DNA from: Streptomyces cylindrosporus
Lineage (GTDB): Bacteria > Actinomycetota > Actinomycetes > Streptomycetales > Streptomycetaceae
Reading direction: 5' to 3'
Length of the DNA: 64,000 nt
Assembly (NCBI RefSeq): GCF_022698165.1
Contig: NZ_JALDAY010000004.1
Span: forward strand, 248,001-312,000
Part shown: positions 28,440 to 37,906 of the stretch, piece by piece
How positions within the stretch are numbered: the stretch's first letter is position 1
Layout: each line of letters opens with the position of its first letter
Position numbers and translations under genes: made by a program
Notes under the pieces: model-generated
Told to the model about the DNA's origin: nothing
Seen by the model: the letters and a program-made list of their open reading frames with translations, nothing else
Database searches by the model: none

Positions 28440-29429
28440 ATGAACGAGCCCCGAGTACCTGGACCGCCCGTGACCACGCCCGGCACCACCACCCCATCCG
28501 TAGCGACGCATGCCCACGCCGCCCCCGGCCCCCGCACCTCCCTCGGCCCGGTCGGCCTGGTGCTGGCGGGCGGTGTCTCGGTGCAGTTCGGCGCGGCGCT
28601 CGCGGTGAACCTGATGCCGCGGGCCGGCGCGCTGGGCGTCGTGACCCTGCGCCTCGCCGCGGCGGCCGTGGTGCTGCTCCTGTTCTGCCGCCCGCGCCTG
28701 CGCGGCCACTCGCGTTCCGACTGGGGCACGGTGATCGCCTTCGGTGTGACCATGGGCGCGATGAACGGGCTGTTCTACCAGTCGGTCGCCCGTATCCCGC
28801 TCGGCGCGGCCGTCACCCTCGAAGTCCTCGGCCCGCTCGCGCTCTCGGTCCTCGCCTCCCGCCGCCTGGTCAACGTCGTGTGGGCCGGGCTCGCCCTGGC
28901 CGGCGTCTTCCTGCTCGGCGGCGGTGGCTTCGGTGACCTCGACCTCGTCGGGGCCGCGTTCGCGCTGAGTGCGGGGGCGATGTGGGCGGCGTACATCGTC
29001 TTCAGCGCGCGTACGGGCCGCCGCTTCCCGCAGGCCGACGGACTGGCCCTCGCCATGGCGGTCGGGGCGCTGCTGATGCTCCCGCTGGGCATCGCGGAAT
29101 CCGGTACGAAGCTCACCGACCCGACCACGATCGCCCTCGGCTCGGCGGTGGCGGTGATGTCCTCGGTCCTGCCCTACACCCTCGAACTCCTCGCCCTGCG
29201 CCGCCTGCCCGCGTCCACCTTCGCGATCATGATGAGCCTGGAACCGGCCCTCGCGGCCACGGCCGGCTTCCTCATCCTGGGCCAGTCCCTCAGCCTGGTG
29301 CAGGCGGCGGCGATTGCCCTGGTCATCGCGGCGAGCATGGGCGCGGTGCGGACACAGGTGGGCCGGGGCAAGGCCGGTACGCCTCCGGCCCCGGTGACAC
29401 CGGTGACACCGGTAGCGCCGGAGGCCTGA
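28440..29429 (+). CDS. EamA/DMT-family exporter (RhtA-like)
   Basis: This 329-aa protein has ten predicted helices in two EamA repeats. The first begins LVLAGGVSVQFGAALAVNLMPRAGALGVVTLRLAAAAVVLL and the second GAAFALSAGAMWAAYIVFSARTGRR. Conserved LPASTFAIMMSLEPALAATAGFLILGQ is typical of RhtA-like threonine/homoserine or metabolite exporters. The Pro/Thr-rich N- and C-terminal tails are cytoplasmic. ATG 28440 is used; GTG 28470 is an alternative. A small inverted repeat CCAGG-N7-CCTGG (28405-28421) lies in the promoter region. Confidence 0.8.
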   Translation: MNEPRVPGPPVTTPGTTTPSVATHAHAAPGPRTSLGPVGLVLAGGVSVQFGAALAVNLMPRAGALGVVTLRLAAAAVVLLLFCRPRLRGHSRSDWGTVIAFGVTMGAMNGLFYQSVARIPLGAAVTLEVLGPLALSVLASRRLVNVVWAGLALAGVFLLGGGGFGDLDLVGAAFALSAGAMWAAYIVFSARTGRRFPQADGLALAMAVGALLMLPLGIAESGTKLTDPTTIALGSAVAVMSSVLPYTLELLALRRLPASTFAIMMSLEPALAATAGFLILGQSLSLVQAAAIALVIAASMGAVRTQVGRGKAGTPPAPVTPVTPVAPEA

Positions 29430-29453
29430 CGGCCGGGGTGGGTCCGGCCCGCC

Positions 29454-30206
29454 TCAGCCGGCGACCTTCTCCCACACCGACACGTGCTGCCGGCTCTCGC
29501 CGGTGAAGGGCTCCCGGGTCCACCCGTCCCACCGCTCGCGCAGCCGCATCCCGGCCAGCCGGGCCATGAGGTCGAGCTCCGAGGGCCATACGTACCGGAA
29601 GGGCATGGCGAAATACGACCCATTCCCGTCCCCGTCGACCCTCACGTGATGCGAGCTCATCGACTGAGTCGCCAGGTCGTCGTACAGGTCGAACCCCAGC
29701 CGCCCGTCACCGACCCGGAACGGCACGGCGTTCTGCCCGGGCGGCAGGCGTCGCAGATCGGGGACACCGACCTCGACGACGAAGTGTCCGCCGGGCTCCA
29801 GATGCGCGGCGACATTGCGGAAGCACTCGACCTGGGCGTCCTGCGAGGTCAGATTCGTGATCGTGTTGAAGACGAGATAGGCCAGGGAGAATCCCCCTTC
29901 GACCTCGATTTTGGTCGTGCTGAAGTCCCCGATGGTCACGCCGATCGCGTCCCCGCCCGGTTTGGCCCGCATCCGCTCCACCATCGCGCGGGACAACTCG
30001 ATGCCGTGCACCTCGACGCCCCGCTCGGCCAACGGCAACGCGATACGCCCGGTCCCGATCCCCAGTTCGAGGGCCCGCCCGCCCCCGGCCAACTCTTCCA
30101 GCACATCCACGGCCGGCCCGACCACACCCGACGCGAACATGTCCGCGGTCGACTCGTCGTACCCCGCGGCAACCGACTCTCCGAAGTAACCGTCGTCATC
30201 AAGCAC
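29454..30206 (-). CDS. Class I SAM-dependent methyltransferase
   Basis: From GTG 30206 the protein is 250 aa, beginning VLDDDGYFGESVAAGYDES. The SAM-binding motif I is ALELGIGTGRIALPLAERG and motif II is VEVHGIELSRAMV. Further Rossmann elements follow (FSLAYLVFNTITNLTSQ, HLEPGGHFVVEVGVP). The acceptor is unknown. The frame is open further upstream but includes a Pro-rich stretch overlapping the divergent gene and no ribosome-binding site, so I shortened it. It is convergent with the EamA gene. Confidence 0.82.
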   Translation of the reverse strand: MLDDDGYFGESVAAGYDESTADMFASGVVGPAVDVLEELAGGGRALELGIGTGRIALPLAERGVEVHGIELSRAMVERMRAKPGGDAIGVTIGDFSTTKIEVEGGFSLAYLVFNTITNLTSQDAQVECFRNVAAHLEPGGHFVVEVGVPDLRRLPPGQNAVPFRVGDGRLGFDLYDDLATQSMSSHHVRVDGDGNGSYFAMPFRYVWPSELDLMARLAGMRLRERWDGWTREPFTGESRQHVSVWEKVAG

Positions 30207-30290
30207 CGGGTGACGGTACTTCGGGGGTGGCGGGGGGCGCGCGGGATTTTCCGGGCACGACCGTGACTCCGTGGGGCAAGAGTCGGGCTC

Positions 30291-30653
30291 ATGAGCGTGC
30301 AGCACACCGAGCCGTCGGCCGACGGGCCGCTGATCCCGTGCCCGGAGCGCACTCCCGGGGCACTGCGAGCTGCGTGTGCCGTCGTGGCTCCGCAGCTCCT
30401 GGCCGTCTACGACCAGGCCAAGGACCAGGCTCTCGCGGAAGCGGTCGAGCACGGTTCACTCGCTCCGGTCCATGCCTACTTGGCCCACTGGGCGGCCCTG
30501 CTGGAGATCGAGCGCTATCCGGAGACGGCGAGGGCGTACCACAGGGCCGAGTACCTGGCGCAGGTCGCGACCGTGCCCGAAGAGGCACGAGAGCACTTGG
30601 CCCACGCCGCGGCCATCTACCGGGACGCGGCACGGGCGGTACACGCGGCGTGA
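30291..30653 (+). CDS. DUF6247-type helical protein
   Basis: This 120-aa protein contains PLIPCPERTPGALRAACAVVAPQLLAVYDQ, an Ala/Glu-rich helical middle and HAYLAHWAALLEIERYPETARAYHRAEY. I recognise the actinomycete DUF6247 family (assignment from memory). Members are usually followed by a short gene in a toxin-antitoxin-like arrangement. Here the stop overlaps the GTG of a 20-aa downstream frame (GTGA), which seems to be the truncated partner. Confidence 0.65.
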   Translation: MSVQHTEPSADGPLIPCPERTPGALRAACAVVAPQLLAVYDQAKDQALAEAVEHGSLAPVHAYLAHWAALLEIERYPETARAYHRAEYLAQVATVPEEAREHLAHAAAIYRDAARAVHAA

Positions 30654-30712
30654 CCTGGCACTGGGAGTACGTGCCCGACGAGGAGACCGTGGCGGCGGGT
30701 GCGGACCGCTGA
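30650..30712 (+). pseudogene. Truncated partner gene of the DUF6247 protein
   Basis: GTG 30650 overlaps the DUF6247 stop and encodes only VTWHWEYVPDEETVAAGADR before TGA 30712. WEY(V/L)PDE is the start I expect of the usual downstream partner, which is normally far longer. Directly after, in another frame, HLTYTERPGG (about 30715-30745) looks like the tail of a RelE-type small protein. A deletion plus frameshift would explain both fragments; this is inference. Confidence 0.4.
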
Positions 30713-30841
30713 GGCACCTCACCTACACGGAGCGGCCTGGCGGAGTGCGGACGAGGGAGCCAAGCATGCGTTCGTGGCGGGCGGCTTCTTCGTCTGGTCA
30801 GCATCTGGCAAGTGACGCCGGATCCGCTCCCCTGACCCACC

Positions 30842-31120
30842 TCAGGCGAGGTTGTTCCCCGCCGAGGCCAGAACGAAGGCGGAGAAGGCGCCGGGGGAGA
30901 GGGTGAGCACACCGGCCGTCGGGTTCTTGGAGTCGCGGACGGCTATGTGGGGGGTGAGGTCGGCGACCTCGATGCATTCACCTCCGGTGTCGCCGCTGTA
31001 CGACGACTTGAGCCAGGCGGCGGAGCCGAGGGGGGCACACTCGACGCATTCGCCTCCGGTGCCCCCGCTGTACGAAGACTTACGCCACCGCGCTCCGATC
31101 AGGTGCTGGCTGTTCTGCAT
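30842..31120 (-). CDS. DUF397 protein with internally duplicated core
   Basis: This 92-aa protein contains the DUF397 signature twice: ARWRKSSYSGGTGGECVECA and AAWLKSSYSGDTGGECIEVA, followed by the usual VRDSKNP and LTLSPGAFSAFV. Typical members are about 60-70 residues with one copy, so this one carries a tandem duplication of the first module. It overlaps the 3' end of the XRE/DUF5753 regulator gene by 41 bp. DUF397 proteins are the small partners of WhiJ/Scr1-type regulators in Streptomyces development. Confidence 0.88.
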   Translation of the reverse strand: MQNSQHLIGARWRKSSYSGGTGGECVECAPLGSAAWLKSSYSGDTGGECIEVADLTPHIAVRDSKNPTAGVLTLSPGAFSAFVLASAGNNLA

Positions 31121-31925
31121 ACCGTTCCTCCCGTACGCGGGCGATCAGCGCTGCCGAGTCCTCAAGGGAGAGGGCCGCGGCCTGCAGATGATCGTAACGA
31201 TGCGAACAGTCCATGACGACGTCCGGGTTGGCGGTCATGTACCCCTTGTCGTAGTTCTCGGAGTACGTGATGTCGGGGTCGTCGTTGAAGCGCAGGATGG
31301 TGAACGAGCCAGCCGTAGCCGGGTGTTGGCCGACTCCGAGGGGCAACACCTGCACGCGGAGCTCCCGCCGGTTGTAGAGGCTCAACAGGTGGGTGAGCTG
31401 CTGCCGCATGACCTCCCGGCCTCCGAACGGCCTGTGTAGCACCACCTCGTCCAGGATCACCCATGTCAACGGCGGCTTCTCCCTGTTGAAGATGCGCTGC
31501 CTGTCCATTCGTGCGGCAACCTGATCGTCGAGATTGTCCGCCCAGCCCGCTTCCAGTACCGCTCGCGCATACTCCGGTGTCTGGAGCAGGCCGTACACCA
31601 CCTGGGTCTGGAACGTGGCGATATTCGTCGCGCGTGCCTCCAGCTCCGCAAACGGCTGGAACCAGCTCGGCAACTGGCTCCGCAGAACCAGTCCGACGAG
31701 CCTCGAAAACGTGCCGTCCGTCCCCAGTGCCACATCCACGCGCTCCGAGAACTCCCGCTGTGGCACCTTCGTCGCCGTCTCGATCTGCCCGATCAGCGAC
31801 CCCGTGCAGAACACCACCTTGCCCAGCCCCCGCTGAGTGAACCCCGAGGTCTCTCTCGCTCGCCGCAACTCATTGCCGTAGTAATCCAACGGCGACGCAC
31901 TCGGATCAAGCTCACGAATGTGCAT
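31080..31925 (-). CDS. WhiJ/Scr1-type helix-turn-helix regulator (XRE + DUF5753)
   Basis: ATG 31925 is preceded by GGGAGG. The 281-aa protein has an N-terminal XRE helix-turn-helix (LRRARETSGFTQRGLGKVVFCTGSLIGQIETATKVP). A DUF5753 domain follows, recognisable by FQTQVVYGLLQTPEYARAVL, WVILDEVVLHRPFGG, LRVQVLPLGVGQHPATAGSF and ITYSENYDKGYM. Such regulators pair with DUF397 partners, as here, and repress developmental or antibiotic genes. The overlapping arrangement with DUF397 implies co-expression. Confidence 0.9.
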   Translation of the reverse strand: MHIRELDPSASPLDYYGNELRRARETSGFTQRGLGKVVFCTGSLIGQIETATKVPQREFSERVDVALGTDGTFSRLVGLVLRSQLPSWFQPFAELEARATNIATFQTQVVYGLLQTPEYARAVLEAGWADNLDDQVAARMDRQRIFNREKPPLTWVILDEVVLHRPFGGREVMRQQLTHLLSLYNRRELRVQVLPLGVGQHPATAGSFTILRFNDDPDITYSENYDKGYMTANPDVVMDCSHRYDHLQAAALSLEDSAALIARVREERYAEQPAPDRSAVA

Positions 31926-32002
31926 GCAGACCACCTCCCATCACCGACGGTAGCCGATCAACTGCACAGAGATCTGACAATTGTGGAGAGAGATACCGCC
32001 GG

Positions 32003-33466
32003 TCAGGCCACCGCCTGCCCCACGAGCGTGTCGTCGATCCGCTTCACCCGTGGCGTCAGGGGCACGAGCAGGGCGCCCGCCGCGCACAGCCCGGAAATGA
32101 GCCACAGCCCGTTGGTGAAGCCGGAGTCGAGATAGAACTGGGTGCCCTGCACCACCGTGCCGTTCCTGGCCATGACCACGAACAACAGCTGGACGAAGAC
32201 GCCTTGGGCGACCCCCTGGATCAGGAACTGCGTGCCGTTGGCGAGGGCCTGTTCCTCCGGGGCCACGGTCCCGATGATCATGATCGGCGTGATGGCCATC
32301 ACCAGCCCCACGCCGGGACCGACGATCAGACCCCAGATCGCGAACTGGGCCGCGGTCTCGTGGATTTGGGAACCCAGACCGAAGCCCACGGCGGTGAGGA
32401 CGCTGCCGAGGCCCAGCAGGACGCGCGTGTCGATCTTCCGCGCGAGCGCTCCGGCCGCGGTGGCCATCAGGATGGTGGTCAGGCTCATCGGAGCGAGGAC
32501 CAGGGCGTTCTTTGTCGCCGACCAGCCCAGACCGCCGGAGACGTGCGGGATCTTCGGCATGAGCGCGAGGAGTTGGGTGAGCAGGCCGGAGGCCAGGATC
32601 GCTCCCGAGGCCACGGCTGTGGCCAGCAGGACGGTCCACACCGGGCGCCGGGCCAGTATCGACAGGGGGAGGAGCGGGTGTGCGACGCGGCTCTCCACGA
32701 CCAGGAAGACGATCAGCGCGAGCAGTCCAAGTCCCAGGTAGGAGAGGAGTTTTGCGCTGGTCCAGCCCCAGGCGGTGCCCTCGCCGATGCCGTAGACGAT
32801 CGCGGTGAGGCCGCCGCCCAGCAGGAGCCCGCCGAGCCAGTCCATGCGGGTGCGTTCCTGGCGTACGGGGCTCTCCGGCACGAAGGCGAGCACCAGCGCC
32901 AGACACACCACCGTGGAGATCACCATGAACCACAGCGCGCCTCGGAAGCCGTGGTTGTCGATGACCCACCCCGACAGGAACGGCCCGCCGAGACCGACGA
33001 GGCCGACACTGCCGCCGAGGAACCCGCTGGCGGGTCCGACCAGCCGGCGGGGGAACACGTCGCGGGCCATCGAGTAGGCCAGCGGCGCGGCGGGGCCGTA
33101 GATCCCGGCGACGCTCCGGCCGATGAGGAGGGTCTCGTAGTTGGTCGCGAGCGCGGCGAGCAGGTCGCCGGCCAGGCCGAACACGGCGATGACGACCATG
33201 ACCCGCTTCTTGCCGTACATCGCGGCGGCCTTCATGACGAAGGGCGTGGCGAAGGTTCCGACGAGCGCGGTGCTGAGGGTGAACCAGGCGATCTGGGTGG
33301 TGTGGAAGTGGATCGCGATCAGCGACTGGGAGTTGCCGGACAGCATGCTGACGATCGGCATCAGCGCGACCGCCCAGAGGAGGGAGAGGATGACGAGCGC
33401 ATGGCGCACGCCGAGGCCGCTCCCCTCCTCGGTCGCCGGTGGCGCGGTGGTCTTCGTCTGGGACAT
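32003..33466 (-). CDS. MFS efflux transporter (DHA2-like)
   Basis: From ATG 33466 (GAAGAG upstream) the protein is 487 aa with about 12-14 helices. It begins LGVRHALVILSLLWAVALMPIVSML, with the helix 2-3 loop motif KAAAMYGKKRVMVV and a drug-antiporter-like motif GLVGLGGPFLSGWVIDNHGFR. Acidic charge within membrane segments is sparse. ATG 33502 is an alternative start but has no ribosome-binding site. Upstream lies a LacI-type operator-like sequence, suggesting carbon-source or inducer control. The substrate is unknown. Confidence 0.8.
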   Translation of the reverse strand: MSQTKTTAPPATEEGSGLGVRHALVILSLLWAVALMPIVSMLSGNSQSLIAIHFHTTQIAWFTLSTALVGTFATPFVMKAAAMYGKKRVMVVIAVFGLAGDLLAALATNYETLLIGRSVAGIYGPAAPLAYSMARDVFPRRLVGPASGFLGGSVGLVGLGGPFLSGWVIDNHGFRGALWFMVISTVVCLALVLAFVPESPVRQERTRMDWLGGLLLGGGLTAIVYGIGEGTAWGWTSAKLLSYLGLGLLALIVFLVVESRVAHPLLPLSILARRPVWTVLLATAVASGAILASGLLTQLLALMPKIPHVSGGLGWSATKNALVLAPMSLTTILMATAAGALARKIDTRVLLGLGSVLTAVGFGLGSQIHETAAQFAIWGLIVGPGVGLVMAITPIMIIGTVAPEEQALANGTQFLIQGVAQGVFVQLLFVVMARNGTVVQGTQFYLDSGFTNGLWLISGLCAAGALLVPLTPRVKRIDDTLVGQAVA

Positions 33467-33520
33467 GTGGGGGGTCTCTTCCGTGTGAAGTGTCGTGCCC
33501 ATGACAAGATCAGGTGGAGC

Positions 33521-33535
33521 GGTAAAGCGCTTCCA
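33521..33535 (-). promoter_or_regulatory. LacI/GalR-type operator-like site upstream of the MFS gene
   Basis: On the minus strand TGGAAGCGCTTTACC contains the palindromic core AAGCGCTT and resembles LacI-family operators (TGNAANCGNT type) for most of its length. It lies 55-70 bp before the chosen MFS start. No LacI-family gene is in this window. Confidence 0.4.
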
Positions 33536-33780
33536 TAGAAAACACCCGGCATTGCGATGGTCGCAAGACGGGAATTGTTACGACTGGGAAAAACGGGAGC
33601 GGGGTCTCTTCCGGTTGGAGTGATCTGGAGTGATCTTGCATTTGACCTGCGGCTTTGCTGATTTCGGGTGATCTGTTATTGCGCATTAGGGGAAGTCGAT
33701 GTGCCCTAAGTCACTCGCCTCGACGGGACTTGTACCTTCCGGTCTATTCCAATTTCTTCCGGCTTCGGGGGAAGAAAAAT

Positions 33781-33794
33781 GCAAGCACGCTTGC
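33781..33794 (+). promoter_or_regulatory. Perfect palindrome in the promoter of the carboxylase operon, likely TetR operator
   Basis: GCAAGC-AC-GCTTGC is a perfect 14-bp palindrome 32 bp before the first start codon of the eight-gene operon, in an AT-richer stretch (AAAAAT before, TTGTTT after). The operon ends with its own TetR gene, so autoregulation through this site is the simplest reading. Binding is inferred. Confidence 0.55.
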
Positions 33795-33825
33795 TTGTTT
33801 CCGGTCGCGCTGCCATGCTCGCCCC

Positions 33826-34616
33826 ATGGCAGACCCGACGCCCGTGATCGACGATCTCCGCGTGGAGGGCGAGGAACTCGACGCCCTCGTGGCCGAGTTG
33901 AGCCCGGAGCAGTGGGCGCTCCCCACCCCCGCGGCCGGCTGGACCGTCGCCCACCAGATCGCGCACCTCGCCTGGACGGACCACCACGCCGTACTCGCCA
34001 TGACCGATCAGAACTCCTTCTCCCGCGAGGTGGAGAAGGCGCTCGCCCAGCCCGGCGACTTCGTCGACAACGGCGCCGAGGAAGGCGTGGCCAAGCCCCC
34101 GGAACAGCTGCTCGCGGACTGGCGCGCCGGGCGCACGGCCCTCCTCGACGCACTCCGCGCCGCCCCCGACGGCGCCCGTTTCCCCTGGTACGGCCCGCCC
34201 ATGGCGACCGCCTCCATGGCCACCGCCCGCCTGATGGAGACCTGGGCCCACGGCGGCGACGTCGCGGACGCGCTCGGCGTCACCCGTACCCCCACCGACC
34301 GCCTCCGCCACATCGTCCGGCTCGGCGTCCGCACCCGCGACTTCGCCTTCGGAGTGCACGGGCTGGCGACACCCTTCGAGGAGTTCCGGGTCGAACTGAC
34401 CGCGCCGTCCGGGGAGTTGTGGGTGTACGGGCCCGAGGACGCCGACGACCGCGTGACCGGCCCCGCCCTCGACTTCTGCCTCCTCGTCACCCAGCGCGCC
34501 CACCGCTCCGACCTCGCCCTCGAAACCGTCGGCGCCGGCGCGGACCGCTGGCTGGACATCGCCCAGGCCTTCGCCGGACCCCCCGGCGCCGGACGCGCGC
34601 CCAAGGGGGGTGCCGC

Positions 34617-34620
<4 letters not shown>
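33826..34620 (+). CDS. TIGR03084-type metal-binding protein (maleylpyruvate-isomerase/DinB fold)
   Basis: The 264-aa protein starts MADPTPVIDDLRVEGEELDALVAELSPEQW. It carries the family motif GWTVAHQIAHLAWTDHHAV, whose histidines belong to the DinB-like metal site, and LMETWAHGGDVADALGV. It matches the TIGR03084 family found beside AtuA-type operons. The exact reaction is unknown; related mycothiol-dependent proteins use a divalent metal. It is the first gene of an operon, and its stop overlaps the next GTG by 4 bp. Confidence 0.8.
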
Positions 34621-36295
<1,675 letters not shown>

Positions 36296-36299
<4 letters not shown>

Positions 36300-37894
36300 C
36301 GGTCATCAACTCGGGCCTGGACACGGCCGGTCCGGACTACCGGGCCAACCGTGAGGCCATGCTCGGCAAGCTCGCCGACCTGGACGCCGAGCACGCCAAG
36401 GCGCTCGCGGGGGGCGGTGAGAAGTACGTCCAACGGCACCGGAAGCGCGGGAAGCTGCTCGCACGCGAGCGCATCGAGCTGCTCCTCGACCCGGACACGC
36501 CCTTCCTCGAACTGTCGCCGCTCGCCGCCTGGGGGAGCGAGTACACGGTCGGTGCCTCGCTGGTCACCGGCATCGGGGTCGTCGAGGGCGTGGAGTGCCT
36601 GATCACCGCCAATGACCCGACCGTGCGCGGTGGCGCCAGCAATCCTTGGTCGCTGAAGAAGGCTCTGCGGGCCAACGACATCGCGCTCGCCAACCGCCTT
36701 CCCTGCATCAGCCTGGTGGAGTCGGGCGGCGCCGATCTGCCGTCCCAGAAGGAGATCTTCATCCCCGGGGGTGCCATCTTCCGGGATCTGACGCGGCTTT
36801 CGGCCGCCGGCATCCCGACCGTCGCCGTCGTCTTCGGGAACTCCACCGCCGGCGGCGCGTACATCCCCGGCATGTCCGACCACGTGATCATGGTCAAGGA
36901 GCGCGCGAAGGTCTTCCTCGGCGGTCCGCCGCTGGTGAAGATGGCGACCGGCGAGGAGAGCGACGACGAGTCGCTGGGCGGCGCCGAGATGCACGCGCGC
37001 GTGTCGGGGCTCGCCGACTACTTCGCCGTGGACGAGCGGGACGCGCTGCGGCAGGCGCGCAGGGTGGTGGCCCGGCTCAACCACCGCAAGGCGTACGCCG
37101 ATCCGGGCCTCGCCGAGCCGCCCAAGTACGCGGCCGAGGAGCTGCTGGGCATCGTCCCGGGGGATCTCAAGACCCCCTTCGATCCGCGCGAGGTGATCGC
37201 CCGGATCGTCGACGCCTCGGACTTCGACGAGTTCAAGCCCCTGTACGGCAGCAGCCTCGCCACCGGCTGGGCCTCGCTGCACGGCTACCCGGTCGGCATC
37301 CTCGCCAACGCCCGAGGCGTGCTCTTCTCCGAGGAGTCGCAGAAAGCCGCCCAGTTCATCCAGCTCGCCAACCAGCGCGACATCCCGCTGCTCTTCCTGC
37401 ACAACACCACCGGCTACATGGTCGGCAAGGAGTACGAGCAGGGCGGCATCATCAAGCACGGCGCGATGATGATCAACGCGGTCAGCAACAGCAGGGTCCC
37501 GCACCTGTCCGTCCTCATGGGCGCCTCCTACGGCGCCGGGCACTACGGCATGTGCGGGCGGGCGTACGACCCGCGCTTCCTGTTCGCCTGGCCCAGCGCC
37601 AAGTCGGCCGTCATGGGCCCGCAGCAGCTCGCCGGCGTGCTCTCGATCGTCGCCCGCCAGTCGGCCGCCGCCAAGGGACAGCCGTACGACGAAGAGGGTG
37701 ACGCGGCGCTGCGCGCCATGGTGGAGCAGCAGATCGAGTCCGAGTCGCTGCCGATGTTCCTGTCCGGGCGGCTGTACGACGACGGCGTCATCGACCCGCG
37801 CGACACCCGCACCGTTCTCGGCCTGTGCCTGTCCGCCATCCACACGGCGCCGTACGAGGGTGCGCGCGGCGGCTTCGGCGTCTTCCGGATGTGA
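36296..37894 (+). CDS. Acyl-CoA carboxylase beta subunit (carboxyltransferase)
   Basis: GTG 36296, 532 aa. The protein contains AGGGEKYVQRHRKRGKLLARERIELLLDP at the N terminus. The acyl-CoA and carboxybiotin oxyanion-hole regions are GGASNPWSLKKALRAND, FGNSTAGGAYIPGMSD and MGASYGAGHYGMCGRAYDPRF. The closest subgroup by these motifs is methylcrotonyl/geranyl-CoA carboxylase rather than propionyl-CoA carboxylase. It transfers the carboxyl group from biotin on the partner alpha subunit to the acyl-CoA. It overlaps AtuA by 4 bp; the alpha subunit follows after 12 bp. Confidence 0.92.
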
Positions 37895-37906
37895 GGAAAC
37901 CTTCCA

